43,496 bases of DNA from Armatimonadota bacterium (GTDB taxonomy: Bacteria; Bacteroidota; Ignavibacteria; OLB7). The stretch's first letter is position 1, and each line of letters opens with the position of its first letter. The stretch is taken from assembly GCA_020850315.1 (NCBI GenBank), contig JADZEY010000082.1, forward strand, positions 1 through 43,496. Reading direction: 5' to 3'. Shown here piece by piece: positions 16,371-25,245 of the stretch. Under the pieces are notes generated by a model that made no database searches, was not told the DNA's origin, and saw only the letters and a list, made by a program, of their open reading frames with translations. Both the position numbers and the translations under genes were made by a program.

Positions 16371-17282
16371 ATGCAAATAATATCAAACGAGGCTATACAG
16401 AAGCGATTCTTTTGGGTTGAGGGTATTCGAAAATTGAAGGGCAGTTTTAGCGATGATTACGGATATCTATCTGAAAAGCTAATCACAGAAATTAGCAAAG
16501 AAGGTAGTGCTTCTTTAATTAATCACTTAAGGCTTTGCGGTAGCATCCCAGAATCTTACAGCCATGATTCAAGCGAAGAAAAACTCTACTCTAAATATAC
16601 TGACTGCTTGCTCTCGTTAAGTTTTAACACTATAGGCTTAAAAAGCATAGTGCTTGCTGAACGATCTGATACTGCCGATGTGGAAGTATTTGGTGAAGAT
16701 TATAGCTTTGTAGCTGATGCAAAATCTTTTCGATTAAGCAGAACAGCAAAAAATCAAAAAGATTTTAAAGTGGAAGCAATCCATAGCTGGAAACGGGGTA
16801 AGTCCAACGCAATGATTGTTTGTCCAATTTATCAGCTTCCAAGAGCTTCAAGTCAGATTTACCAAAGTGCGATAGCACGCAATGTCTGTATCCTTACATA
16901 CTCCCATATTTCTTTAATCGTTGCCTATTCTAACATTAATGGGAATGAAAAGGCTCAAAAACTATTACATGAAATTTTCAACGTTGTCCCACAACTTCCA
17001 CTTTCAAAAAATGCTACTGATTATTGGATGGGAATAAACAAAGTCATGCTTGAATTCTCTGAAGATATTCAAAGATTATGGCAAGAAGAAAGGCAAGCCT
17101 CATTGGAAGCGATAGCAGTTGCAAAAGAAGCGGATTTGATGTTTTTAGCACAACAACGAGAAAAAATAATGAGAATGACCCATGAAGAAGCCTTAGCACA
17201 GTTAATAAAAGTTTATAAAATTGACAATAAAATCAAAACAATTAATACAATTACCGATAACGGCCTATTCGCAATTCAGTAG
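16371..17282 (+). CDS. Type II restriction endonuclease of the HindIII family
   Basis: 303 residues, against 300 for HindIII. It shares with HindIII, as remembered, a long identical stretch around the active site: VADAKSFRLSRTAKNQKDFK at residues 114-133, where D116 and K118 are the DxK metal-binding pair of the PD-(D/E)xK fold. Upstream similarity includes EKLYSKYTD (70-78), and the C-terminal third keeps the REEALAQL-like helix. The expected activity is cleavage at A^AGCTT. The gene is AT-rich compared with its neighbours and lies directly before its methylase, with six bases between them. The ATG 16371 follows a TTG; no clear ribosome site. No controller (C) gene is seen. Confidence 0.9.
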   Translation: MQIISNEAIQKRFFWVEGIRKLKGSFSDDYGYLSEKLITEISKEGSASLINHLRLCGSIPESYSHDSSEEKLYSKYTDCLLSLSFNTIGLKSIVLAERSDTADVEVFGEDYSFVADAKSFRLSRTAKNQKDFKVEAIHSWKRGKSNAMIVCPIYQLPRASSQIYQSAIARNVCILTYSHISLIVAYSNINGNEKAQKLLHEIFNVVPQLPLSKNATDYWMGINKVMLEFSEDIQRLWQEERQASLEAIAVAKEADLMFLAQQREKIMRMTHEEALAQLIKVYKIDNKIKTINTITDNGLFAIQ

Positions 17283-17288
17283 AAGAAA

Positions 17289-18128
17289 ATGGAAATTTTT
17301 TTGAACTCAATCATTGAAGGTAATTGTGTTGAAGTGATGAAGCATTTTGACAGTGAAACTGTTGACTTAACAATTACTTCACCGCCGTATGATGGCTTGA
17401 GAAGTTACAAGGGTTATGTGTTCCCTTTTGAAGATATTGCAAAGGAGTTATACAGAGTCACCAAGCAAGGTGGAGTAATAGTTTGGGTAGTTGCTGATGC
17501 TACAATTGAATCTTCTGAAACAGGAACCAGTTTTAAGCAAGCACTCTTTTTTAAAGAAATCGGATTTAATTTACATGATACAATGATTTTTAGAAAAAAG
17601 AACCCTATTCCGCAAATTTACCGTAAACGCTACAATAATGAATTTGAATATATGTTTGTGTTTAGTAAAGGGAGCGTGAAAACCCATAATCCAATTATGG
17701 TAGATTGTATGCACGCTGGATTAGAACTAAACGGAACAACATATAAAAATTATTCAAAAAACGAACAAACAAGAGAAAAATTTGCTACTCCTGTAAAGGA
17801 TAAAAAAATTAAAGGAAATATATGGGAATACGTTGTCGGTAAAAAACAAGAAGATCAAGAAGCAAAAAGACATCCAGCACCATTTCCTTGTGATTTAGTA
17901 AGAGACCATGTGATGTCTTGGACAAACCCTGGTGACATCATCCTTGACCCAATGTGCGGTAGTGGAACTACCCCAAGAGTAGCCGCTGAAATGGGAAGAC
18001 GGTATATAGGTATTGACATAAGCCATGAGTATTGTGATATAGCGAAAAAACGTGTCCAACGCATAGAAGCGCAACCGACATTATTCGTTGAGGAAAAAGA
18101 GAAGCCTAACTCTGCTAAAGCAGCATGA
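17289..18128 (+). CDS. Adenine-N6 DNA methyltransferase (M.HindIII-like partner)
   Basis: 279 residues. The catalytic motif IV TSPPY at 30-34 comes before the AdoMet-binding motif I DPMCGSGTT at 220-228, with the target-recognition region between. This is the circular permutation of beta-class N4-C/N6-A methyltransferases, the class of M.HindIII. Because it directly follows a HindIII-family nuclease, the likely reaction is methylation of the first A of AAGCTT, protecting host DNA. Alternatively it could be an N4-cytosine enzyme; TSPPY is compatible with both chemistries, so the adenine assignment rests on the partner. It starts after AGAAGAAA. The pair forms an AT-rich insert ending about 18180. 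Confidence 0.85.
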   Translation: MEIFLNSIIEGNCVEVMKHFDSETVDLTITSPPYDGLRSYKGYVFPFEDIAKELYRVTKQGGVIVWVVADATIESSETGTSFKQALFFKEIGFNLHDTMIFRKKNPIPQIYRKRYNNEFEYMFVFSKGSVKTHNPIMVDCMHAGLELNGTTYKNYSKNEQTREKFATPVKDKKIKGNIWEYVVGKKQEDQEAKRHPAPFPCDLVRDHVMSWTNPGDIILDPMCGSGTTPRVAAEMGRRYIGIDISHEYCDIAKKRVQRIEAQPTLFVEEKEKPNSAKAA

Positions 18129-18227
18129 TCGTCAACGGAATCCTGTAGAAAAAAATAGAGGGATTATATTCACGACCTACGCTGTATTTGCTATTTCCTG
18201 ACATTGCTTTCCTAAAATCTCCTAACT

Positions 18228-18812
18228 ATGGACTCTACTACTCTCCTCAGCATCATCTTCCTTCTAACTGGGATTGCTTTGTTTGGCATTGCTTATGCTG
18301 CCTGGCAGCGTGCGCGTGCCAACGCCGAAGCCGAAAGAATTTCCGGCGGGCGTATCCTGCTGAATATCGAGCCAACCACAATCCTAACCCACGAGGAACC
18401 CTCCGACGTTCGGATGAAAAAAATGGCGGACATCTGTGCTTCGGTCGGTCGGCGCAGCTTTGGCGAGGAGCTTGACTACTCCGTTGCCAGCATCAGCCGG
18501 ATGAATAGAATGATCCAGCGCGGATGGGGAAAAAACGGGGCGGCCCCCTCCGATAACACCGTGACCGCAATGGGGGCTTATATCGGCGAGGTGCTGGCGC
18601 GCAACAGCCGTGGCCGCTGGGTAAGCGACCTTACCTACGTGGACCCTGCCACACTGCTTTTCGTCCCGCGCAATGTTGCGCCGGAAGAAGATGTGATTCG
18701 CATAAGCCCGTTTATGATGGTGCGCCAGAAATTTGCCAAGATGCACGGCTACGATCTTGCCGCCGCCTTCACCGCCACCGAACAGAAATTGAAAGAACTA
18801 AACGCTGCATGA
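18228..18812 (+). CDS. Membrane-anchored protein of unknown function
   Basis: 194 residues. One N-terminal membrane segment (LLSIIFLLTGIALFGIAYAAW, about 5-25) is followed by a soluble domain. The core contains GAYIGEVLARNSRGRW and a final ISPFMMVRQKFAKM, and recalls small immunity-like or DUF3806-type proteins, but this is not secure. The anchor would place the domain in the cytoplasm or periplasm; the RAR..E start after the segment suggests cytoplasm. Its stop overlaps the start of the thioesterase gene (ATGA), so the two are translationally coupled. Normal GC content resumes here after the restriction island. Confidence 0.6.
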   Translation: MDSTTLLSIIFLLTGIALFGIAYAAWQRARANAEAERISGGRILLNIEPTTILTHEEPSDVRMKKMADICASVGRRSFGEELDYSVASISRMNRMIQRGWGKNGAAPSDNTVTAMGAYIGEVLARNSRGRWVSDLTYVDPATLLFVPRNVAPEEDVIRISPFMMVRQKFAKMHGYDLAAAFTATEQKLKELNAA

Positions 18813-19222
18813 TCTGCCACAGCACCAACGTCCGCGTTCGCTACCGCGATACCGACCAGATGGGGGTGGTTTATCATGGGGTCTATCTGGAATTTTTCGA
18901 GACGGGGAGAACGGAGTTGTTGCGCGCTTGTGGAATGGCCTACTCTATCATTGAACGCGGTGGGCTGTTGTTGCCAGTGCTGGAAGCAGTGCTGCGGATC
19001 CAACGCCCAGCCCGCTACGACGAACTGATTACCGTCACCGCCACGATGAAGGAGCCAACCGGAATCCGCTTGCTGATCGAGTACCAGATCCACCGGGGTG
19101 ATCTTCTGCTGGTAACTGGCTCCACCACCCACGTTTTCACCACTGCCGATGGCATGAAACCTGTTCGCCCGCCTGCCGGATTTTTGGAGGTGTTGCGGCA
19201 AGGCAATCATCCCACTTCCTGA
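18809..19222 (+). CDS. Acyl-CoA thioesterase, YbgC/4-hydroxybenzoyl-CoA thioesterase type
   Basis: 137 residues, full family length. The hot-dog thioesterase signature RYRDTDQMGVVYHGVYLEFF sits at about 11-30, with the catalytic Asp in the DQMGVVYHxxY stretch. Such enzymes hydrolyse short-chain or aromatic acyl-CoA thioesters, and in proteobacteria one member accompanies the Tol-Pal system, which is absent here. It overlaps the preceding membrane-protein gene by four bases and is followed after 17 bases by the metallo-hydrolase, so three genes form a run. The substrate is not predictable. Confidence 0.85.
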   Translation: MICHSTNVRVRYRDTDQMGVVYHGVYLEFFETGRTELLRACGMAYSIIERGGLLLPVLEAVLRIQRPARYDELITVTATMKEPTGIRLLIEYQIHRGDLLLVTGSTTHVFTTADGMKPVRPPAGFLEVLRQGNHPTS

Positions 19223-19239
19223 TGTTGTGACCCTTTCCC

Positions 19240-20115
19240 ATGCCTGAGTTATTCCCCTTCCTGACGGTTCTTGGCATCGCCCAAGATGGTGGCGTGCCGC
19301 AGGCCGGGGCGCATTGGCATCCGGCTTGGGAAGACCACACTTTGCGCCGCCGCGCCGCCTGTTTGGGGATTGCTGACCCAGCAACCAACCAACGTTGGAT
19401 GATTGAATGCACCCCCGATTTCCGCGAGCAGCTTCATCACTTTTGCACCCTTTCTCCGCCCCGTTCTTCTCCGCTACTTTCCGGTATTGCCATCACCCAC
19501 GCGCATATTGGGCATTATGCCGGGCTGGTTCATCTTGGCCGTGAGGCAATGGGCGCACGCGGGTTGCCGCTGCTGGTGATGCCACGCATGGCGGAATTTT
19601 TGAGGCGAAACGCACCCTGGGAGATGCTGATTCGGGAAGGAAATGTGGAAATAGTGGTGATGCAGCCAAACCGCGCAACGCCGCTGAACACACGGTTATC
19701 CATCACACCGCTGTTGGTTCCGCATCGCGATGAGTATTCGGAGACCGTGGGGTTTATGATCGAGGGAGCGCGACAGAAGGTGCTGTTTCTGCCAGATATT
19801 GATCGGTGGGAGCTACTGGATGCGTGGGGAACCAGCATCGAAGACCTTATCGCCAGCGTTGATGTGGCCTACCTTGATGCCACCTTCTTTGACCGGAATG
19901 AGTTGCCCGGACGCAACATGGCATCGGTTCCGCACCCAACAATCACCGAGAGCATGGAGCGATTTGCAGTGCTGCCAGAAACTGAGCGGAGGAAGATTCG
20001 ATTTATTCACCTGAACCACACCAACCCCGCGCTGCGCCCAAACACGAAAGCACGGCAAGCCATTGCAGAAGCAGGATATGCCGTGGCGGAGGAGGGGCAG
20101 GCGATGGAAATTTGA
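19240..20115 (+). CDS. PqqB-like metallo-beta-lactamase-fold protein
   Basis: 291 residues. VLGIAQDGGVPQAG at the N-terminus and the long middle region are those of the PqqB-like branch of the metallo-beta-lactamase superfamily. The metal motif reads THAHIGH instead of HxHxDH: the Asp is Gly, so one zinc site may be missing. Late HLNHTNPA and LDATFF motifs are kept. No other pqq gene is present, so a role in PQQ synthesis is unlikely; stand-alone members occur widely and are uncharacterised. It is preceded by the thioesterase in the same run. Confidence 0.8.
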   Translation: MPELFPFLTVLGIAQDGGVPQAGAHWHPAWEDHTLRRRAACLGIADPATNQRWMIECTPDFREQLHHFCTLSPPRSSPLLSGIAITHAHIGHYAGLVHLGREAMGARGLPLLVMPRMAEFLRRNAPWEMLIREGNVEIVVMQPNRATPLNTRLSITPLLVPHRDEYSETVGFMIEGARQKVLFLPDIDRWELLDAWGTSIEDLIASVDVAYLDATFFDRNELPGRNMASVPHPTITESMERFAVLPETERRKIRFIHLNHTNPALRPNTKARQAIAEAGYAVAEEGQAMEI

Positions 20116-20168
20116 ATTGCCCTGCTGGAGAATTGCAGATTAGAAATCCATTTCTATTTTGCAAAATC

Positions 20169-20850
20169 ATGATTCCTCGGACTTTTCAACAGGAATTGCT
20201 TCGGCGGTTGGATAGCTCGCCAGCGGTTGGGATAGTTGGGCCACGGCAATGCGGCAAGACAACGTTGGCGCGTTCGCTTAGTGCCAGTTATTTTGATTTA
20301 GAGCAGCCGACCGACCAGCTTCGGATTGATTTGGAATGGGAGGAGGTTGCCGCCAGCAACCAGCTTGTTATCCTTGATGAAGCGCAGGAGTGGCCAGCAA
20401 TACCATACAAACATTGGGAAACGGCTTATCAAAGCGCAGAAAATTTATTGGCGCGACAGCGGGTTGCTGCACGCGCTGCAAGGTGTGCAGGATCGCAACG
20501 ATTTGGTAAGCCGACCCTGGGGCGGAGCAAGCTGGGAAGGGTATGTGATTGAGCAAATTCTTGGAACGTTGAGCAGCAAGGGTATTCTTGCTTCCCCCTA
20601 CTTCTTCCGCACAAGCGATCAGTATGAGCTTGATCTTTTGTTAGAGTTCGGCAGCCAGCGCTGGGCGATTGAAATCGAACTAACCACTGCCCCTTCGGTA
20701 GCACACCTTGAGCATCTTGATAAAGTTGCCGATATGGTTGGGGCAACGCACCGCTTTTTGATTTCGCAAACCACCAAACCAACCGGTGGCCAACATCGCG
20801 CCTCCTGTAATCTTTCAACGTTCTTGGAGCGGCTGACAGGAAATGATTGA
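20169..20850 (+). pseudogene. Decayed AAA_14/DUF4143 ATPase with internal deletion and frameshift
   Basis: The first frame (20169-20552) encodes the N-terminal part of an AAA_14 ATPase: Walker A GPRQCGKTT at about 24-32 and Walker B LVILDEAQEWP at about 70. It then loses homology. The second frame (up to 20850) takes up at GKRLIKAQKIYWRDSGLLHAL, the start of the DUF4143 domain, and continues to the natural end. Intact relatives are about 380-400 residues; here roughly 150 residues between Walker B and DUF4143 are missing and the halves are out of frame near 20395-20425. These ATPases are common accessory genes of unclear function. This copy cannot make a full protein. Confidence 0.8.
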
Positions 20851-20890
20851 GTGCGCGGGAGCTTCCCCTGGCAAGAAAAATATGCCAACA

Positions 20891-21967
20891 TCAACCATGC
20901 GCTGTCTCTATTTTTTTCACCTCCTCAATTCCCTCCATCACTTTTCTAACATCAATATCCACCATACAGCGGAAGTGGCCTTTGGGGCAGCGGGCGCGCC
21001 CGATTGTGCTGCATGGGCGGCAATCAAGCTCGGCTACCTCGATCACCCGCACGCGTGTGCCGTACGGCGCAAACCCGAACTCCGGAACCGTCGGACCAAA
21101 CAGCACCACCACCGGACGTTTCCGCGCGGCAGCGATGTGTGCCATTGCCGAGTCGTTTGTCACCACAACGTCGCAGCCGTCAAGGGTGGCGGCGGTTTGC
21201 AGCCATGATGTCCTTCCGGCAAGATTCAGCGGCGTGGGGGGAGGGGGGATGAATTGAGAAGTGTTTTGCAACGCAACATCACCGAAGGTGCTTGCGGCGA
21301 TTCCATCGGCAATCATCTGGCAAAGCTCCTGTTCCTGCGGCGCGCCAAACAACACAATGCGTGCTTGATAGCGTTCTTGCAGATGCTTTCCCAGCGCAAT
21401 AAATCGTTCTGGCGGCCACTGCTTTGTTTGGTGGCGCGCGCCGGGGGCAAAGGCAACAGTGAGGTGGCCCGGCCATGTCGGAAGCGGGCTTGTGGTTGTT
21501 CCGGTGAACAACTCCAACCCTTCGCCATCGTTGGCAACTCCATCCCGTTTCCCGACGGCAAGATAGAGTTCAGGAATCGGGACGGTGGGCCGTAGCAAAT
21601 TCCACTTGAACCAGACAAGAATCCGTTTCTTTAACGAAGGCTTCTTGATGACCTCCACGCGCCCCCCAACCCCGTGGCGGAACCAACGGCTTCGCAAGGA
21701 ATTATGCAGATCATAGACCACGTCGTAACGCCCGCCAAGCTGGCGCAGCAACGTATCTTTTAGCACTCCAAGCTGGCGCAGTCCATCGTTCTTGGCAATG
21801 GTGATAATCCGATTGATGTGTGGAGATTGGTCAAGCAGTGGGGCAAATTCTTGCTTGGTCAGGTAGTGGATTGTGGCATTCGGGAATCGCTTGCGGAGGG
21901 CGCGGACGAACAGGCTTGTCAGGATAATATCCCCGGCGGAGCTGAAGCGGATGACAAGAAGATTCAT
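20891..21967 (-). CDS. Glycosyltransferase family 9 (heptosyltransferase-like)
   Basis: 358 residues, typical family length. The N-terminus MNLLVIRFSSAGDIILTSLF and the late motif VVVTNDSAMAHIAAARKRPVVVLFGPT are the acceptor- and donor-side signatures of GT9. The expected role is transfer of heptose or a related sugar from an ADP-sugar during lipopolysaccharide core assembly, at the cytoplasmic face of the inner membrane. It is a different protein from the GT9 at 11490 but the same family. It is divergent from the AAA ATPase gene (22172) and convergent with the decayed AAA_14 gene. A CPKGHFRCM stretch near the end may bind metal or be structural. Confidence 0.9.
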   Translation of the reverse strand: MNLLVIRFSSAGDIILTSLFVRALRKRFPNATIHYLTKQEFAPLLDQSPHINRIITIAKNDGLRQLGVLKDTLLRQLGGRYDVVYDLHNSLRSRWFRHGVGGRVEVIKKPSLKKRILVWFKWNLLRPTVPIPELYLAVGKRDGVANDGEGLELFTGTTTSPLPTWPGHLTVAFAPGARHQTKQWPPERFIALGKHLQERYQARIVLFGAPQEQELCQMIADGIAASTFGDVALQNTSQFIPPPPTPLNLAGRTSWLQTAATLDGCDVVVTNDSAMAHIAAARKRPVVVLFGPTVPEFGFAPYGTRVRVIEVAELDCRPCSTIGRARCPKGHFRCMVDIDVRKVMEGIEEVKKIETAHG

Positions 21968-22171
21968 TGCGGGCGCAATCTACAATCCCGAGCGATTGAA
22001 GCAATGGTGGAATGGTGGTTGCGTGCCGAAAATGCTACACCCTCTGCAATCGCTTATCCAGCTAAACCGTCATCTTGCCACCTCACAGAGATTTCTGCAA
22101 GCAGATTCCGCAACGGTTTCTGCAACAGTTTCTGCAAACTTCGGCACACGAACAACAACCCTTTCAACTGC

Positions 22172-23698
22172 ATGATTCGCACATCGCAAAGTGGGCCTGG
22201 CCCAGCAACATTTGGCCAACTGAAAGATAGCGGCTACCAACCGCTGACGGTGAAAGAGGAGATGCGGAAGAACCTGATCCGCAAACTCCGTTCCAACCAG
22301 CCATTGTTCCCGGGGATTGTTGGGTTCGATGACACGGTGATCCCGCAACTTATCAACGCAATCCTTGCCCAGCACGACATCCTTCTGCTTGGGCTGCGCG
22401 GCCAGGCAAAAACACGCATTGCCCGAATGCTGACGCTGCTGTTGGATGACCATCTGCCAATCGTTGCCGGATCAGAAATCAACGACGATCCGTTTGCCCC
22501 GGTAAGCCAACACGCCCGCACCCTGATTGCCGAGCAGGGAGATAACGCCCCGATTGAATGGATTGTGCGCGATGCCCGCTACGGCGAGAAACTTGCCACC
22601 CCCGATGTCACCATTGCCGACCTTATCGGCGACATTGACCCGATTAAAGCTGCCAGCCGCCGCCTTACTTACGCCGACGAAGGAGCCATCCATTTCGGCA
22701 TTATCCCACGGACGAACCGTGGCATTTTTGTTATCAACGAACTGCCAGACCTTCAGCCTCGCATCCAAGTTGGGTTGTTCAACATCATGCAGGAGAAGGA
22801 TATCCAGATTCGCGGGTTCAACGTCCGAATGCCGCTGGATCTTGTGATGGTGTTCACCGCCAACCCCCAGGACTACACCAACCGTGGCTCAATCATCACC
22901 CCGCTGAAGGATCGAATTGATGCCCAGATTATCACCCACTACCCACGCACGTTGGAGGATGGAATCGCCATCACCCGCCAAGAAGCATGGGTTGGCCGCG
23001 AGCGCGACGGAATGGTGGTAATGCCGGAATACATTGAACAGATTGTGGAAATGGTGGCGGTGCAAGCGCGGCAATCCGAGTTTGTGGATCAAGGCTCGGG
23101 GGTTTCGGCACGGATGACTATTTCCACCATGGAGTCGCTGGTCTCCAACGCCGAACGCCGCGCAATCATCAATGGCGACCAAGCGGTGGCACCACGCATT
23201 GTTGATTTGCAGCACGCGCTGACAGGAGTGACTGGAAAAGTGGAGTTAGTGTTTGAAGGGGAGCAGGAAGGGGCGCTGAAAGTGGCGCGTGCGTTAATCG
23301 GGAAAGCTGTGCGCCAGGTGTTCGTTGCCTACTTCCCAAACCCGTTGGAACGCCCGCGAAAATCGAGCAAAGGGGAAGCCCCAACCGATCCCTATGCTGC
23401 AATCCTTCATTGGTTTACCGAAGGGAATGAGTTGAATCTTGAGGATATGATGCCGTTTGCAGCATACCAGAAGGAGCTTGCGCGCGTCCCGGGCTTGCAG
23501 GAGCTATCGGTGAAATATCTGAACATCAATCGCGCTAACCCGTGGGAGCTTGCCACCGGAATGGAGTTTGTGATTGATGGACTTCACCAAAATTCAAAAA
23601 TTGCCAAGGAGGAATTTGACGGGCGCACCAGCTACAAAGATCTGGTCGGAACCATTTTCACAGGGCGTGGGAAATTTGATGACGAAGATCTGGAATGA
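22172..23698 (+). CDS. MoxR/magnesium-chelatase-like AAA+ ATPase
   Basis: 508 residues from the ATG at 22172; the open frame extends upstream into the divergent gene but that part has no family resemblance. Walker A GLRGQAKTR sits near residue 74 and the Walker B region GIFVINELPDL near 190, with sensor-1 VFTANPQDYTNRG near 230. The C-terminal ~180 residues are an additional helical domain. This is the long, ChlI-related branch of AAA+ proteins, which often works with a von Willebrand factor A protein in remodelling other proteins. No VWA gene adjoins it. A symmetric terminator lies 36 bases downstream. Three near-repeats of TTTCTGCAA lie just upstream (about 22090-22140). Confidence 0.8.
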   Translation: MIRTSQSGPGPATFGQLKDSGYQPLTVKEEMRKNLIRKLRSNQPLFPGIVGFDDTVIPQLINAILAQHDILLLGLRGQAKTRIARMLTLLLDDHLPIVAGSEINDDPFAPVSQHARTLIAEQGDNAPIEWIVRDARYGEKLATPDVTIADLIGDIDPIKAASRRLTYADEGAIHFGIIPRTNRGIFVINELPDLQPRIQVGLFNIMQEKDIQIRGFNVRMPLDLVMVFTANPQDYTNRGSIITPLKDRIDAQIITHYPRTLEDGIAITRQEAWVGRERDGMVVMPEYIEQIVEMVAVQARQSEFVDQGSGVSARMTISTMESLVSNAERRAIINGDQAVAPRIVDLQHALTGVTGKVELVFEGEQEGALKVARALIGKAVRQVFVAYFPNPLERPRKSSKGEAPTDPYAAILHWFTEGNELNLEDMMPFAAYQKELARVPGLQELSVKYLNINRANPWELATGMEFVIDGLHQNSKIAKEEFDGRTSYKDLVGTIFTGRGKFDDEDLE

Positions 23699-23733
23699 TA
23701 CTTCAATGAATAAATTCCTCCCGATGTGTTGTT

Positions 23734-23789
23734 AAAAATGGAGGGATCATGCCAGAGGAGCAAGCCTCTGATATGATCCCTCCATTTTT
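23734..23789. terminator. Bidirectional terminator between the AAA+ gene and ispG
   Basis: AAAAATGGAGGGATCAT (23734-23750) pairs with its perfect complement at 23773-23789. A smaller hairpin (AGAGG/CCTCT) sits inside the loop. Both strands end in a T-run. Confidence 0.85.
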
Positions 23790-23802
23790 TTCATTATTGC
23801 AA

Positions 23803-24942
23803 TTATTCTTCCGGCTGGAATTTCTCCACTTCTTCCAGCACCGTGCTGACGATTTCTTCCTCTTTGATGCGCCGCACCACTTCCCCTTTTCGGTACAAAA
23901 TTCCAACTCCTTTTCCGGCGGCAATGCCGATGTCCGCTTCCGATGCCTCGCCGGGGCCATTCACCACGCAGCCAAGCAGTGCAATTTTCACTGGCTTTTT
24001 CACCCCTTTCAATGCTTCCTCCAGTTCGCGGGTGACTTTGAACAGATCAATCTCCAAGCGGCCACAGGTTGGGCAGGCGATAATCTCCACCGCACGCGAA
24101 GCAAGGCCAAGCGAGCGGAGAATCTCCTTTCCGGTTTCCACCTCTTTTTCTGGTTCGTCGGTAAGCGAGACGCGGATGGTGTCACCGATTCCTTCGGCCA
24201 ACAGTGTGCCGATTCCAACTGCCGATTTGATAGTCCCGACACGGGTTGTTCCGGCTTCGGTAACGCCCAGATGCAGCGGGTAATCGGTTCGTTCGGCAAT
24301 CAGTCGGTAGGCCTCGATCATTAGCCGGACATCGGTGGATTTCACGGAGATGATGACATCCCCAAAACCGAACTCTTCGCAGATTCCGGCGTGGCGCATG
24401 GCGCTTTCAAACAGAGCTTCGGCGGTGGGGTAGCCATGTTTTTCCAGGATATCGTTCTCCAACGAACCACTGTTTACGCCGATGCGGATTGGGGTTCCCC
24501 GTTCTTTGGCGGCTTTCAGCACTTGGTGAATCCGCTCGCGCGAGCCGATGTTCCCTGGATTGATCCGTACTTTTGCAACCCCGGCTTCGATTGCTTTCAG
24601 CGCGAAGACGTGATTGAAATGGATGTCGGAAACAATCGGGACGTTCACGCCACGGACGATTTCGCCGATGGCGTTGGCGGCATCCCAGTCGTTGACGGTG
24701 ACGCGAACGATGTCCACGCCCGCTTCCTCGCACCGCTTGATTTGGGCGATGGTGGCCGCTGCGTCCCCCGTTTTTGTTTTCGTCATGGTCTGCACGCTGA
24801 TTGGGGAGTTGCCGCCAACCGGCACATTCCCAAGCATCACCCGCCGCGATTTCCGGCGGCGAAATGGTGCGGTTGCAATCGGTTGTTCGTGCGTGGCAGC
24901 GTTGCCGTTCTGCCCAAGTATCGGAAGCTCTGGGATTGTCAT
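23803..24942 (-). CDS. ispG: 4-hydroxy-3-methylbut-2-enyl diphosphate synthase IspG (GcpE)
   Basis: 379 residues from the ATG at 24942; a frame nine codons longer (24969) starts inside the tandem repeats and is less likely. It converts methylerythritol cyclodiphosphate to hydroxymethylbutenyl diphosphate in the non-mevalonate isoprenoid pathway, using a [4Fe-4S] cluster. The N-terminal TIM barrel (RRVMLGNVPVGG..., DIVRVTV, SDIHFNH) and the cluster-binding C-terminal part (CPTCGRLEIDLF and LGCVVNGPGE) are complete, as in the two-domain bacterial form. It is the last gene of a minus-strand series. Polyprenyl synthase at 33664 uses products of this pathway. Confidence 0.95.
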   Translation of the reverse strand: MTIPELPILGQNGNAATHEQPIATAPFRRRKSRRVMLGNVPVGGNSPISVQTMTKTKTGDAAATIAQIKRCEEAGVDIVRVTVNDWDAANAIGEIVRGVNVPIVSDIHFNHVFALKAIEAGVAKVRINPGNIGSRERIHQVLKAAKERGTPIRIGVNSGSLENDILEKHGYPTAEALFESAMRHAGICEEFGFGDVIISVKSTDVRLMIEAYRLIAERTDYPLHLGVTEAGTTRVGTIKSAVGIGTLLAEGIGDTIRVSLTDEPEKEVETGKEILRSLGLASRAVEIIACPTCGRLEIDLFKVTRELEEALKGVKKPVKIALLGCVVNGPGEASEADIGIAAGKGVGILYRKGEVVRRIKEEEIVSTVLEEVEKFQPEE

Positions 24943-24951
24943 TATTGAGTT

Positions 24952-25084
24952 GTCAGTTGTCAGTTGCAAAGAAAGTCATTGGTCATTGGGCATTAGTCAC
25001 TCACGTTACGCAAAGCCAAGGTCAGTTGTCAGTTGCAAAGAGGGTCATTAGTCCTTGGTCATTAGTCACTCACCTTAGGCAGAG
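24952..25084. repeat. Two adjacent direct repeats of about 65-69 bp
   Basis: Copy one (24952-25020) and copy two (25021-25084) both start GTCAGTTGTCAGTTGCAAAG and run through ATTAGTCACTCAC. They contain scattered GTCATTA/GTCATTGG heptamers, the unit of the tandem array at 25246. They lie directly upstream of the ispG start. Confidence 0.85.
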
Positions 25085-25151
25085 TTTGGAGAGTGAAGAC
25101 TTGCCGGCCCGGTGGCTTGCTTCGATGCTCTTCTTCTGTTCAGCTTTGGCT

Positions 25152-25208
25152 CCCTCTCCCAGCCGACCAATGGAGTGGAAGCAGTAGCATCACCTGTTTG
25201 GGAGAGGG
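25152..25208. repeat. REP-like inverted repeat
   Basis: CCCTCTCCCA (25152-25161) and TGGGAGAGGG (25199-25208) are perfect complements with a 37-base spacer. Such CCCTCTCCC/GGGAGAGGG pairs are a frequent form of dispersed extragenic repeat. A GTAAGGTGAG word after it complements CTCACCTTA in the direct repeat before it, enlarging the inverted structure. Confidence 0.6.
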
Positions 25209-25245
25209 CTGGCAGCGAGCGAGGGCAGGTGCGTAAGGTGAGCTA

